Of a stretch of DNA of 17,429 bases, positions 6,049 to 13,508 are shown one piece after another. Origin of the DNA: Phoenicibacter sp963592435 (GTDB taxonomy: Bacteria; Actinomycetota; Coriobacteriia; Coriobacteriales; Eggerthellaceae); the NCBI GenBank assembly GCA_963592435.1, contig CAVAWT010000034.1, positions 1-17,429 on the forward strand, read 5' to 3'. A model generated the notes under the pieces. The model saw only the letters and a list, made by a program, of their open reading frames with translations, was not told where the DNA came from and searched no databases. Every line of letters begins with the position of its first letter. The stretch's first letter is position 1. A program made the position numbers and the translations under genes.

Positions 6049-8223
6049 CTACTTCAACCCCGCATATTGTGGAGCAGCAGTGTCAGCAAGGTATTTTTTG
6101 AGATCTGTGTAGACCTCATTTAAATGCTTCTCTGCCCAAACTTGGTCAGGGATAGCTTCCAAATTCACAGCACAATACTTATCTTCTGGTGTGTGTGAAT
6201 TTTCATCAACGTGGTCGATCGTCAAATCGTTACATTTTCCGACCCACCATTGATATGTCATGTAAACGTTGCCTGGGAAACATCTCGGGTCAACTTTTGC
6301 ACGTGTGATAACTTTACCACGGCGTGAATAAATGTACATCAACTGTTCGTCTTTGATGCCATATTTCTCAGCGTCCTCTGGGCTGACTTGGCAATAACCC
6401 GGCTCTTCAGCCAATCCTGCCAAAACTTTGCAGTTGCCAGTCATTGAACGGCAAGAATAGTGTCCGACCTCGCGAACCGTTGTGAGGATGATTGGGTAAT
6501 CGTCGTCCACTGGCTCTGTTGGAGGCACCCAGTCGCAACTCATAAGCTGCGCTTTGCCGCTTGGAGTTGTGAACTTGCCGCCTAAGAAGAGGTCTGGTGT
6601 GCCAGGATGATCGTCTGTTGGGCATGGCCACTGTGCGTGTCCCAAGCCTTCCATCTTCTCGTACGTTGCACCCGCAGCACCTGCCCAAACAGCGCGGCAC
6701 TCTTCGTCCCAAATCTGCTTGGTGTTCTCGTAGTGCATTGGGTAGCCCATGCGTGTTGAGAGGTCAGCGATGATGTCCCAGTCATGACGGCACTCACCCT
6801 TTGGAGGCACAGCAGCCGTGAAGCGCTGGAACGTTCTGTCGCATGCGGAGAACACACCTTCGTGCTCGCCCCAGCTCGTTGCTGGCAAGAACACATCGGC
6901 CTCTGCTGCGGTCTGCGTCATGAAGATGTCTTGCACGATGAAGATGTCAAGTTCCTTCAGGCGCTCTTTATAGACCTGAGCATCAGGCTCAGTTTGCAGT
7001 GGGTCTTCACCCATGATGTAGTATGCCTTAACTTTGCCTTCGTGCATGAGGTGTGGCAAGTCAGTGACTTTATAACCTGGCTTGTCAGGCAATGAACCTG
7101 CAGGCAGTCCCCAATGTTTTTCAAACTTAGCACGAATCTCTGGATCAGTGACTTTCTGGTAGCCTGGGAACATGTTTGGCAAAGCGCCCATGTCGCAAGC
7201 ACCCTGAACATTGTTTTGTCCGCGCACTGGAGCAACGCCTGAGTTTGGCTTGCCAATTTGTCCCGTGATGCAGGCAATTGCTGCACACATGCGAACTGCT
7301 TCCACATTTTGCAAATGCTGGCACACACCCATGCCCCAGCAAATGATCGAAGAAGGCTCTGCTGTTGCATACATGCGCGCTGCTGCATGCATGTCTTCAG
7401 GGTCGCAACCCGTAAGCTCCGCTGTGTTTTCTGGAGTATATTTCTCGACTGTCTTCCACCACTCATCAAAGCCTTCTGTGTGCTCTTCGACAAATTTCTT
7501 GTTCATGAGCCCCTGAGACACGATTGAGTTCGCAAATGCGTTTAAGAAAGCAATGTTTGAACCGCACTTGATTGGCAAATAAATGTCAGCGATGCGTGAC
7601 GTCTCAATGACACGAGGGTCAGCAACGATGATTTTGGCACCCTTCTCCTTTGCACGAAGAACACGACGTGCAACGAGTGGGTGAGAAGTGTTTGGATTGT
7701 AGCCGAAGAGGAACAAGCAACCAGCGTTTTCCATACCAGGAACGCCACAGCTCATTGAACCAGCACCGAGGGTCTCCATAAGACCGAAGACCGTAGGTCC
7801 GTGTCAAGTGCGTGCACAATTGTCGATGTTGTTTGTTCTAAGACAAGCACGTGCAAACTTCTGCATAACGAGGTTTGACTCATTGCCAGTTCCACGAGAT
7901 GAACCTGTCACATAAACAGAATCGTTGCCATATTTCTCTTGACAAGCCTTCAGCTTTTCTGCAACGTAATCCAGAGCTTCATCCCAAGTGACGCGATGCA
8001 TTGGACCTCCCCTGTGCTCACGAATCATTGGGTAGAGAACACGTGGCGTCAAAATGCCTGTGTCGTTGATAAAATCGTATCCATGCCAACCTTTGAGGCA
8101 CAAGAAACCTTCGTTAGTTAAACCATTCAAAGGTTCAGCTCCGACAACCTGGTCGCCTTCGACAATAAGGTTGAACTTACATCCGGTGCCACAATATGGG
8201 CAAACTACCATATGTTTTTCCAT
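6049..8223 (-). CDS. fdhF: formate dehydrogenase H, selenocysteine-containing (FdhF)
   Basis: A 724-residue cytoplasmic formate dehydrogenase that oxidises formate to CO2 at a molybdenum or tungsten bis-MGD centre. It is read here as one gene with an in-frame UGA at 7806-7804 decoded as selenocysteine 140, in the context NCART-Sec-HGPTVFG, which matches the E. coli active site. The N-terminal [4Fe-4S] ligands are C8, C11, C15 and C42, followed by K44, at the same positions as in E. coli FdhF. PVRGQNNVQGACDMGAL (330-346) contains the substrate-binding arginine R334, equivalent to R333. There is no Tat signal, so it is a cytoplasmic enzyme. The ATG at 8223 follows AAGAAAGGA with a longish 12-base spacer. 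It sits between two four-cluster ferredoxin genes in the middle of the hyf genes. Without recoding the reading frame would stop after 139 residues. Confidence 0.96.
7771..7806 (-). promoter_or_regulatory. UGA selenocysteine codon with bacterial SECIS-like hairpin
   Basis: The UGA (7806-7804) is followed after 11 bases by a 7-pair stem, GGUCUUC (7792-7786) with GGAGACC (7777-7771), closed by loop GGUCUUAU. The spacing and the GGUCU in the loop match the fdhF SECIS of E. coli, where the loop G-U is contacted by SelB. One pair is U-G. This is the recoding signal and also codes for protein. Confidence 0.85.
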
Positions 8224-8252
8224 CGTTATTTCACATCCTTTCTTGTCTCAAG

Positions 8253-8804
8253 TTAAGCTGCCACTGCGCCAGTGATTGGTACACTTGCACAATTCTCAAG
8301 ACGTTCCGCCTCGAAGTTATATTTCTGTTTTCTTGAATCAAACATTTCGTCTTTGTCAACAAGTCGAAGTGCTTTTGTTGGGCAAGCCTCAACGCATGCT
8401 GGACCTGCCTCTCTGTCATAACATAAGTCACATTTGACCAAGAATGACTTCTTTGAACCTGCCACTGGTATTCCACCAAGCATTTGAACGTTGTCTTGTG
8501 GAACAACTTCCACTGCCCCGAATGGGCATGCTTGAACGCAATTTCTGCAACCGATGCAACGCTTTTGGCGAATTCCAACGCGGTCTCCGTCGTAGTAAAG
8601 CGCACCCTCTGGACATGCACTAACGCATGCCGCATCTACACAGTGATGACAGGCGATTGGTGCAGAAACCGTGAGCGTTTGCACGACGTTCAGTCTGGCC
8701 TTTGGCAAATCACCAGGCACACTGTGTTTGTTCATGCATCCTGCCATGCAGGTTTGGCAAGAAATGCAAAGACCTGGGTCTGCTTGAACAAATTGTCCGC
8801 TCAT
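8253..8804 (-). CDS. hydN: four-cluster [4Fe-4S] ferredoxin, HydN-like
   Basis: A 183-residue polyferredoxin of the HydN/HycB family, close in length to E. coli HydN (175 aa), whose gene also neighbours fdhF-related functions. Sixteen cysteines fall into four groups, C13/C16/C19/C23, C52/C55/C60/C64, C83/C86/C89/C93 and C125/C128/C137/C141, enough for four [4Fe-4S] clusters. It probably takes part in electron transfer from, or assembly of, formate dehydrogenase H. The ATG at 8804 follows the strong site GAAGGAGG with a 4-base spacer. It lies 59 bases after hyfF, the widest gap in the cluster, and 29 bases before fdhF. The assignment to HydN rather than HyfA rests on length and position; both are closely related. 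Confidence 0.82.
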   Translation of the reverse strand: MSGQFVQADPGLCISCQTCMAGCMNKHSVPGDLPKARLNVVQTLTVSAPIACHHCVDAACVSACPEGALYYDGDRVGIRQKRCIGCRNCVQACPFGAVEVVPQDNVQMLGGIPVAGSKKSFLVKCDLCYDREAGPACVEACPTKALRLVDKDEMFDSRKQKYNFEAERLENCASVPITGAVAA

Positions 8805-8863
8805 TTTTCCTCCTTCACTTCTTTTCTTTACTCTCTAACAACTAACCAAATCTCAACAGCAGT

Positions 8864-10423
8864 TTAGCCTTGAGTTGCAGCGAAGATGTCTTTAAACAAA
8901 GGCGCCTCGTGCAAAACGTCGGTTTCTGTCTGCAGTACAGTCGCTGTTGCAGATTCAATTCCATTTAAAACTGGCTGTGGCATTGCCACGCCGAACCACA
9001 GAATAACAATTACCATTGCAAATTCTGGAATTAATGCAAAAACAGGAACGTCGCCCTTTTTAACTTTGTCTGGAGCTTCACCAAACACAGCCCCAGTCAC
9101 AACGTGGACGCAAGCTGCAATGACGACGGTGAGTGCAATTCCGAAAAGGACAACAAGAACAACGTGTCCTGCAACAACACCAGAGATGAATGCCATGATC
9201 TCTGAGAGGAACATAGCAAATGGAGGGAAACCAGCCAATGCAAAGAAGCCGATTGCCATCAAAATGCCTGTTGCAGGTGCAACACGAAGAATGCCTGAAA
9301 TTTTGTTCAAATCACGAGTTCCATATTTCATGAGCACGTTGCCAGAAATGCAGAACAAAAGTGCTTTTGTGAAACCATGTGTTACGCAGTGCAGAAGTGC
9401 CGCCGCAATTCCAAGTGGTCCACCGAAGCCTAAGCAAAGTGCAACGATGCCGATGTTCTCGCAAGAGTGGTATGCAAGCTTTCTCTTCAAGTCGTCTTGT
9501 GCAAAAACAGCGAACGCCGAAACGCCAACTGAAAGAGCACCAAGAACTAACATCATCATCTGTGGGAAGAACTCTCCAACACTTTGGATTGCAAGAATGT
9601 AGAAACGAATGATGACAAGCATAGCACATTTCAAAAGCACGCCTGACAGCAACGCTGACACAGGAGATGGTGCTTCAGAGTGAGCGTCTGGAAGCCATGT
9701 GTGCATTGGGAAAAGACCAGCTTTCGTTCCAAAACCAATTGCTGCAAACACAAATGCAATTTGAATTAACATCCCGTCAAGCTGACCATTTTTAGCATAA
9801 GGCAAAATTGCTGTCCAGAATGCCGCCTCGTGTGGATTTTGCATCAATGATGCTGCGTCTGCATAAACGAGAACTGTTGCATAAAGACCAAAAGCAACAC
9901 CTGCAGTGCAGACGATTACATATTTCCATGAAGCTTCCAAAGTTGTCTTTTTGTTGTAGCACCCCACCAAAAACACAGTTGATAGTGTGGTTGCCTCAAT
10001 TGATGCCCACATCATGATGATGTTGTTTGAAAGAACAACAAGGAGCATCGAAAACACAAACAGTGAGAAGAATGCGTAGTAGGTCTTAGCCTGCCCGCGC
10101 TCAATTTCGCCTTTTTCGATGTCGTGTCGAACATATGGTATTGAGTACCATCCAGTCAAAAATCCGATGACACCGATGAGAGCCAAAAATACTGACCCCA
10201 AACCATCGAGATGGAACCAAAGACCGACCGCGTCGATCGACTTACCACTTGTGCCCACTTCGACAACAAGCATGACTGCCAATGCCAAAACAGCTGCCAC
10301 ACTGATGAAGTGAATGCCTTCATAGAGAACAGTAGGTGCCGATTTGCTCGGAATGAGAGCGATGAGCACTGCCGCAATTAGCGGCACAAACATGATTGCT
10401 ATGACTATGGTTGAAAAATCCAT
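8864..10423 (-). CDS. hyfF: hydrogenase-4 membrane subunit HyfF (NuoN/NuoM/NuoL-like antiporter subunit)
   Basis: A 519-residue polytopic membrane protein of the proton-conducting antiporter family (E. coli HyfF is about 526 aa). Key charged residues of a proton channel are visible: E143 in SIEATTL, K234 in GFGTKAGLFPMHTWLPDAH (231-249) and K265 in LLSGVLLKCA, plus a later KRKLAYHSCENIG motif. It is one of three such subunits here and marks the larger FHL-2 type. The chosen ATG at 10423 follows AGGGTG by 6 bases; a GTG three codons upstream lies inside that ribosome binding site. The gap to hyfE is 10 bases and the hyfE stop TAG runs into the ribosome binding site. Confidence 0.92.
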   Translation of the reverse strand: MDFSTIVIAIMFVPLIAAVLIALIPSKSAPTVLYEGIHFISVAAVLALAVMLVVEVGTSGKSIDAVGLWFHLDGLGSVFLALIGVIGFLTGWYSIPYVRHDIEKGEIERGQAKTYYAFFSLFVFSMLLVVLSNNIIMMWASIEATTLSTVFLVGCYNKKTTLEASWKYVIVCTAGVAFGLYATVLVYADAASLMQNPHEAAFWTAILPYAKNGQLDGMLIQIAFVFAAIGFGTKAGLFPMHTWLPDAHSEAPSPVSALLSGVLLKCAMLVIIRFYILAIQSVGEFFPQMMMLVLGALSVGVSAFAVFAQDDLKRKLAYHSCENIGIVALCLGFGGPLGIAAALLHCVTHGFTKALLFCISGNVLMKYGTRDLNKISGILRVAPATGILMAIGFFALAGFPPFAMFLSEIMAFISGVVAGHVVLVVLFGIALTVVIAACVHVVTGAVFGEAPDKVKKGDVPVFALIPEFAMVIVILWFGVAMPQPVLNGIESATATVLQTETDVLHEAPLFKDIFAATQG

Positions 10424-10436
10424 GTTTAACACCCTA
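10424..10436 (-). promoter_or_regulatory. start cassette of hyfF (stop codon joined to ribosome binding site)
   Basis: The minus strand reads TAG-GGTG-TTAAAC-ATG: the hyfE stop is directly joined to the ribosome binding site. The same GGTGTTARAY spacing precedes hyfB and hyfC. It also places a GTG in frame three codons before the ATG. Confidence 0.6.
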
Positions 10437-11084
10437 TCCCTTCAGTTCCATTAAGTTGTCTGAATTTAGTGAGCCCGTGTTTTTGTAGACACGATAAACA
10501 ACGATCGCCATGATTGTTACTGCAAAAATTGCGTCTGTTGCGATGCCGATCTCCACAATCTCTGGAGCAGTCGGAGCCAACAGGGCAAGTGTTAGGTGTG
10601 ATCCATTTTCCATCAAGCAATAACCAAACATTTGCTTGACGATGTTTCTCTGCGTTATGATGCAGGTGAGACCGATGAAGAAGTGTGCGAGCGAAACTGC
10701 CAATGCTGGCTTCACTTCAGCAGCTGCCGGCAAGTCGACATATTGAACGACCGCAAAACAAATTGCAACTTCAATTATTGCCATAATAATTGACACTGGA
10801 GGTTTCACAACCGCTTCGATCTTCTCGTCAGGATTACCCATTTTCTTCAGAGTGTAGAGAACAACCGCTGGCACAAAAATTACTTTTGTCAAGAAAGCTG
10901 TTCCAGACCAAGTGTAGAGCTCAGTCGAGCCTGTCAGGGTGCCCAGCACAACAAAGATTGCTATCAGCACAAGCGACTGAACGCCATAAACATATGCTGA
11001 GTTCTTTGCCGACTTTGTCAGGACCACCAAAAGTGACGTGACGATCAGTAGGCAACCGAGGATGTTTACTGTCATGTAGGTCAT
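10434..11084 (-). CDS. hyfE: hydrogenase-4 membrane subunit HyfE (NuoK-like)
   Basis: A 216-residue hydrophobic protein, exactly the length of E. coli HyfE. It is predicted to sit in the cytoplasmic membrane with about six to seven helices; its C-terminal half resembles NuoK (for example FIGLTCIITQRNIVKQMFGY near residues 137-156). It is present in Hyf-type but not in the smaller Hyc-type formate hydrogenlyase, so it supports the FHL-2 assignment. The ATG at 11084 follows AAGGGGG by 5 bases; ATG at 11075 is a weaker alternative. The hyfD stop TAA directly precedes the GGGGG, so stop and ribosome binding site are fused. Confidence 0.9.
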   Translation of the reverse strand: MTYMTVNILGCLLIVTSLLVVLTKSAKNSAYVYGVQSLVLIAIFVVLGTLTGSTELYTWSGTAFLTKVIFVPAVVLYTLKKMGNPDEKIEAVVKPPVSIIMAIIEVAICFAVVQYVDLPAAAEVKPALAVSLAHFFIGLTCIITQRNIVKQMFGYCLMENGSHLTLALLAPTAPEIVEIGIATDAIFAVTIMAIVVYRVYKNTGSLNSDNLMELKG

Positions 11085-11094
11085 GAATTCCCCC

Positions 11095-12543
11095 TTACCC
11101 TAGCCAAGCTGCAGCGATGAAGCTGGAGCAAACTGTCATTATTATCAAAACAACGAATGCGATCACCATGTATGTCGGGACCTTCTGAGATTTCTCGACT
11201 ACCTCTGAAGGCTCACCCATGACAACTTGACCGATCCACTTTATGAACCACACGAAGCAACCAAGTGTTTCAATGATGAACAGAATTGCTATAACCATTA
11301 AAAGGACGTTGCCTTGTGCAGCTTCAAATGAACCAGCGATGATCGAGAACTTTGAGAAAAATCCGTTAAATGGCGGACAACCAACGATAGAAAGTGCGGC
11401 ACAAACGAAACCGACTGCCAAAATTGGTTGCTTTTTCATGACGCCTTTGATTTCTGGAAGCATCCTTGTCCCCATTGTGTAGGAGAAAGCTCCAGCAATC
11501 AAGAAGAACAGTGTTTTTGCAAATGCGTGGTTGAACATGTGCTGAATGCCACCATTAAATGCCATCTGAGATCCGAACACGAAGAAGCCGAAACCTAAGA
11601 AGATGTAGGACAACTGTGAAATTGTTGAAAATGCAAGCAAGCGCTTCATGTCCTTTTGTGGGAGATACATGAAGAATGAGAATATCATCGTAGCAATTGC
11701 GCCGATGACAATCACCCAGCCAACTGGCTCTGGTATCACGCCTGCACTCATGAGGCAACGTGCAAGAACTGCAACACCAACTTTTACCATTGATGCGCCA
11801 TGCAGATATGCTGACACAGGAGTTGGCGCTTCCATAGCGGAAGGCAACCACATGTAGAAAGGCAACTGAGCTGATTTGCCCCAAGCAGCAATGATGACGC
11901 AAACAAGCACGAATGTTTTCCAATAATCATCCAAGCTAGCTATTGCTGTGACATCGAGCGTTCCAGCTTGGACATAAAGAACGCCAGCAGCGACATAGAG
12001 ACCAAGTGCTGCAATGTGTGTCAAGATCAAAGCTTTCATAGCTGATTTTTGAGCGGTTTCTGTGCCATAGTAGCCAATTAAAGCCCACGAACATGCACCA
12101 GTTATCTCAAAGAAAATCAATTGTGAAAGCAAAGTGTTTGAATAGACAAGACCTGCCATCGCACCGATGAATACTGTGAAGAAAGCATAGAAGCGACGAC
12201 GTGGTGCATCTGGATGCTCACGATTGTCTGCATTCATATATCCAACTGAATAAATTGAAATGAGAAGACCGATTCCAACAAAGCAAGGTGCAAGCATGAC
12301 GCTAACTTTGTCGAATATGAATGATATGACTGTTGCGTTACCGAGCGCTGCTATGACAAGGTCGCAACTTTCTTGATTCATTCCGGCGTAGGTGCCCCAA
12401 ACTCCAAGTGTCAGGCATGTCGAAACAGCAGCTGCTGCAATGCAGAGCCATTTAGCATATTTCTGAGGGCAAACAACAATTATGAACGCAACAACGAATG
12501 GAACAAAAATTGATGCAAGCGACAGTGCTGAAAGTGTAGCCAT
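11095..12543 (-). CDS. hyfD: hydrogenase-4 membrane subunit HyfD (NuoL/MrpA-like antiporter subunit)
   Basis: A 482-residue polytopic membrane protein (E. coli HyfD about 479 aa) of the antiporter family. E146 (in FFEITGA), K223 (in WGKSAQLPFYMWLPSAMEAP, 221-240), H248 and K254 (AYLHGASMVK, 245-254) are the expected proton-path residues. Roughly 14 hydrophobic segments run through it. It has no counterpart in the E. coli Hyc enzyme, which has fewer antiporter-like subunits, so it is one of the genes that define this as Hyf-type. The ATG at 12543 follows AAGGGGG by 8 bases, and the hyfC stop TAA is fused to that ribosome binding site. Confidence 0.92.
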   Translation of the reverse strand: MATLSALSLASIFVPFVVAFIIVVCPQKYAKWLCIAAAAVSTCLTLGVWGTYAGMNQESCDLVIAALGNATVISFIFDKVSVMLAPCFVGIGLLISIYSVGYMNADNREHPDAPRRRFYAFFTVFIGAMAGLVYSNTLLSQLIFFEITGACSWALIGYYGTETAQKSAMKALILTHIAALGLYVAAGVLYVQAGTLDVTAIASLDDYWKTFVLVCVIIAAWGKSAQLPFYMWLPSAMEAPTPVSAYLHGASMVKVGVAVLARCLMSAGVIPEPVGWVIVIGAIATMIFSFFMYLPQKDMKRLLAFSTISQLSYIFLGFGFFVFGSQMAFNGGIQHMFNHAFAKTLFFLIAGAFSYTMGTRMLPEIKGVMKKQPILAVGFVCAALSIVGCPPFNGFFSKFSIIAGSFEAAQGNVLLMVIAILFIIETLGCFVWFIKWIGQVVMGEPSEVVEKSQKVPTYMVIAFVVLIIMTVCSSFIAAAWLG

Positions 12544-12556
12544 CGTCTAAACCCCC

Positions 12557-13489
12557 TTATATCCCTAAAATACAGAGCAAAAATGCGCAAGCAGAAAGTC
12601 CAACAATTGCCCACGTTTTGCTGCCTAAGAACTTATATCTAACTCTCATGAGTGCGTTTTCAATCAATCCGCAAACAAGGAAGAAGACAAACACTTTGAC
12701 CAACCAAACAACAAGACCAATTGCAAGTGCAGCAACAGTCGGCTCGAGCGCGCTTCCCCATGGACAGAAGATTGCGAAGAACCACGAAACGATGATGACC
12801 TGCTTCATCGCCATCGCAATTTTCATCATTGCAAGTGATGGTCCTGAATATTCCGAAAGTGGACCTTCTTGAAGTTCTTGCTCTGCTTCTGCCAAGTCAA
12901 AAGGGATTTTCCCAAGCTCAACATAGCAAGCTACAGCAAACGCAACACCTGAAACTGCAATTCCAACAGGACATGAAGCATAAAGACCTTGGATCATAAC
13001 TCCCATTCCTCCAAGGTATGTCGTTCCAGTAGCGAGTGCAACAACGATTAGTGAAAGCATCATTGCTGGTTCAATCAAAACGCCAACCAAGAGCTCACGA
13101 ACGCCACCAAGTCCAGCGTAGGTGTCGCCAGAGTCGATTGCGCAAAGCGAGAAGAAGAAACGTGAGAGCGCCAAAAGATAGATAACTAATATGATGTCAC
13201 CTAAAACAGGGATTGGTGATGTTGTCATTATCATCGGAACGCCAAAGGCAAGTGCAAGCATGCAAGCGATGAACAGGATCGGCGTGAACCTGTGAACGAA
13301 ACTCGACTCCGCCGAGTGTACGTCTTCGCGCTTGAACAGCTTTGCGATGTCGTAATAGTCTTGCCACACCGAAGGCCCTCTGCGCGAGTGCATCTTAGCA
13401 CGAAGCCAGCGAGAGAAACCTGAGATGAATGGCGAGATTGCAACAACAATCAAAGCTTGAACAACTCCGACTATGATGTTTGTCAACAT
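12557..13489 (-). CDS. hyfC: hydrogenase-4 membrane anchor subunit HyfC/HycD (NuoH-like)
   Basis: A 310-residue integral membrane protein homologous to NuoH of complex I and to HycD, the anchor that joins the hydrogenase arm to the membrane arm. The family signatures are RRGPSVWQDYYDIAKLFKRE (36-55) and ELGKIPFDLAEAEQELQEGP (191-210) with the acidic loop that faces the small subunit. About eight hydrophobic segments are visible. The ATG at 13489 follows GAGAGGGGTG by 6 bases. A longer reading starting at 13552 would overlap hyfB and has no family-like sequence, so it was not used. Gap to hyfB is 19 bases. Confidence 0.93.
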   Translation of the reverse strand: MLTNIIVGVVQALIVVAISPFISGFSRWLRAKMHSRRGPSVWQDYYDIAKLFKREDVHSAESSFVHRFTPILFIACMLALAFGVPMIMTTSPIPVLGDIILVIYLLALSRFFFSLCAIDSGDTYAGLGGVRELLVGVLIEPAMMLSLIVVALATGTTYLGGMGVMIQGLYASCPVGIAVSGVAFAVACYVELGKIPFDLAEAEQELQEGPLSEYSGPSLAMMKIAMAMKQVIIVSWFFAIFCPWGSALEPTVAALAIGLVVWLVKVFVFFLVCGLIENALMRVRYKFLGSKTWAIVGLSACAFLLCILGI

Positions 13490-13505
13490 GTCTAACACCC
13501 CTCTC
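13490..13505 (-). promoter_or_regulatory. start cassette of hyfC
   Basis: GAGAGGGGTG-TTAGAC-ATG. It decides the hyfC start at 13489 and shares the GGTGTTARAY spacing with hyfB and hyfF. Confidence 0.6.
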
Positions 13506-13508
13506 TTC

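Noticed and set aside
6049..8223. fdhF appears split into two reading frames, as if a pseudogene or two genes
   Set aside because: The break is a single in-frame UGA at the known selenocysteine position, followed by a SECIS-like hairpin, with no frame change.
8886..9602. Long plus-strand open frame (238 codons) opposite hyfF
   Set aside because: Threonine/alanine-rich low-complexity product typical of the complement of a membrane protein gene; no start signals.
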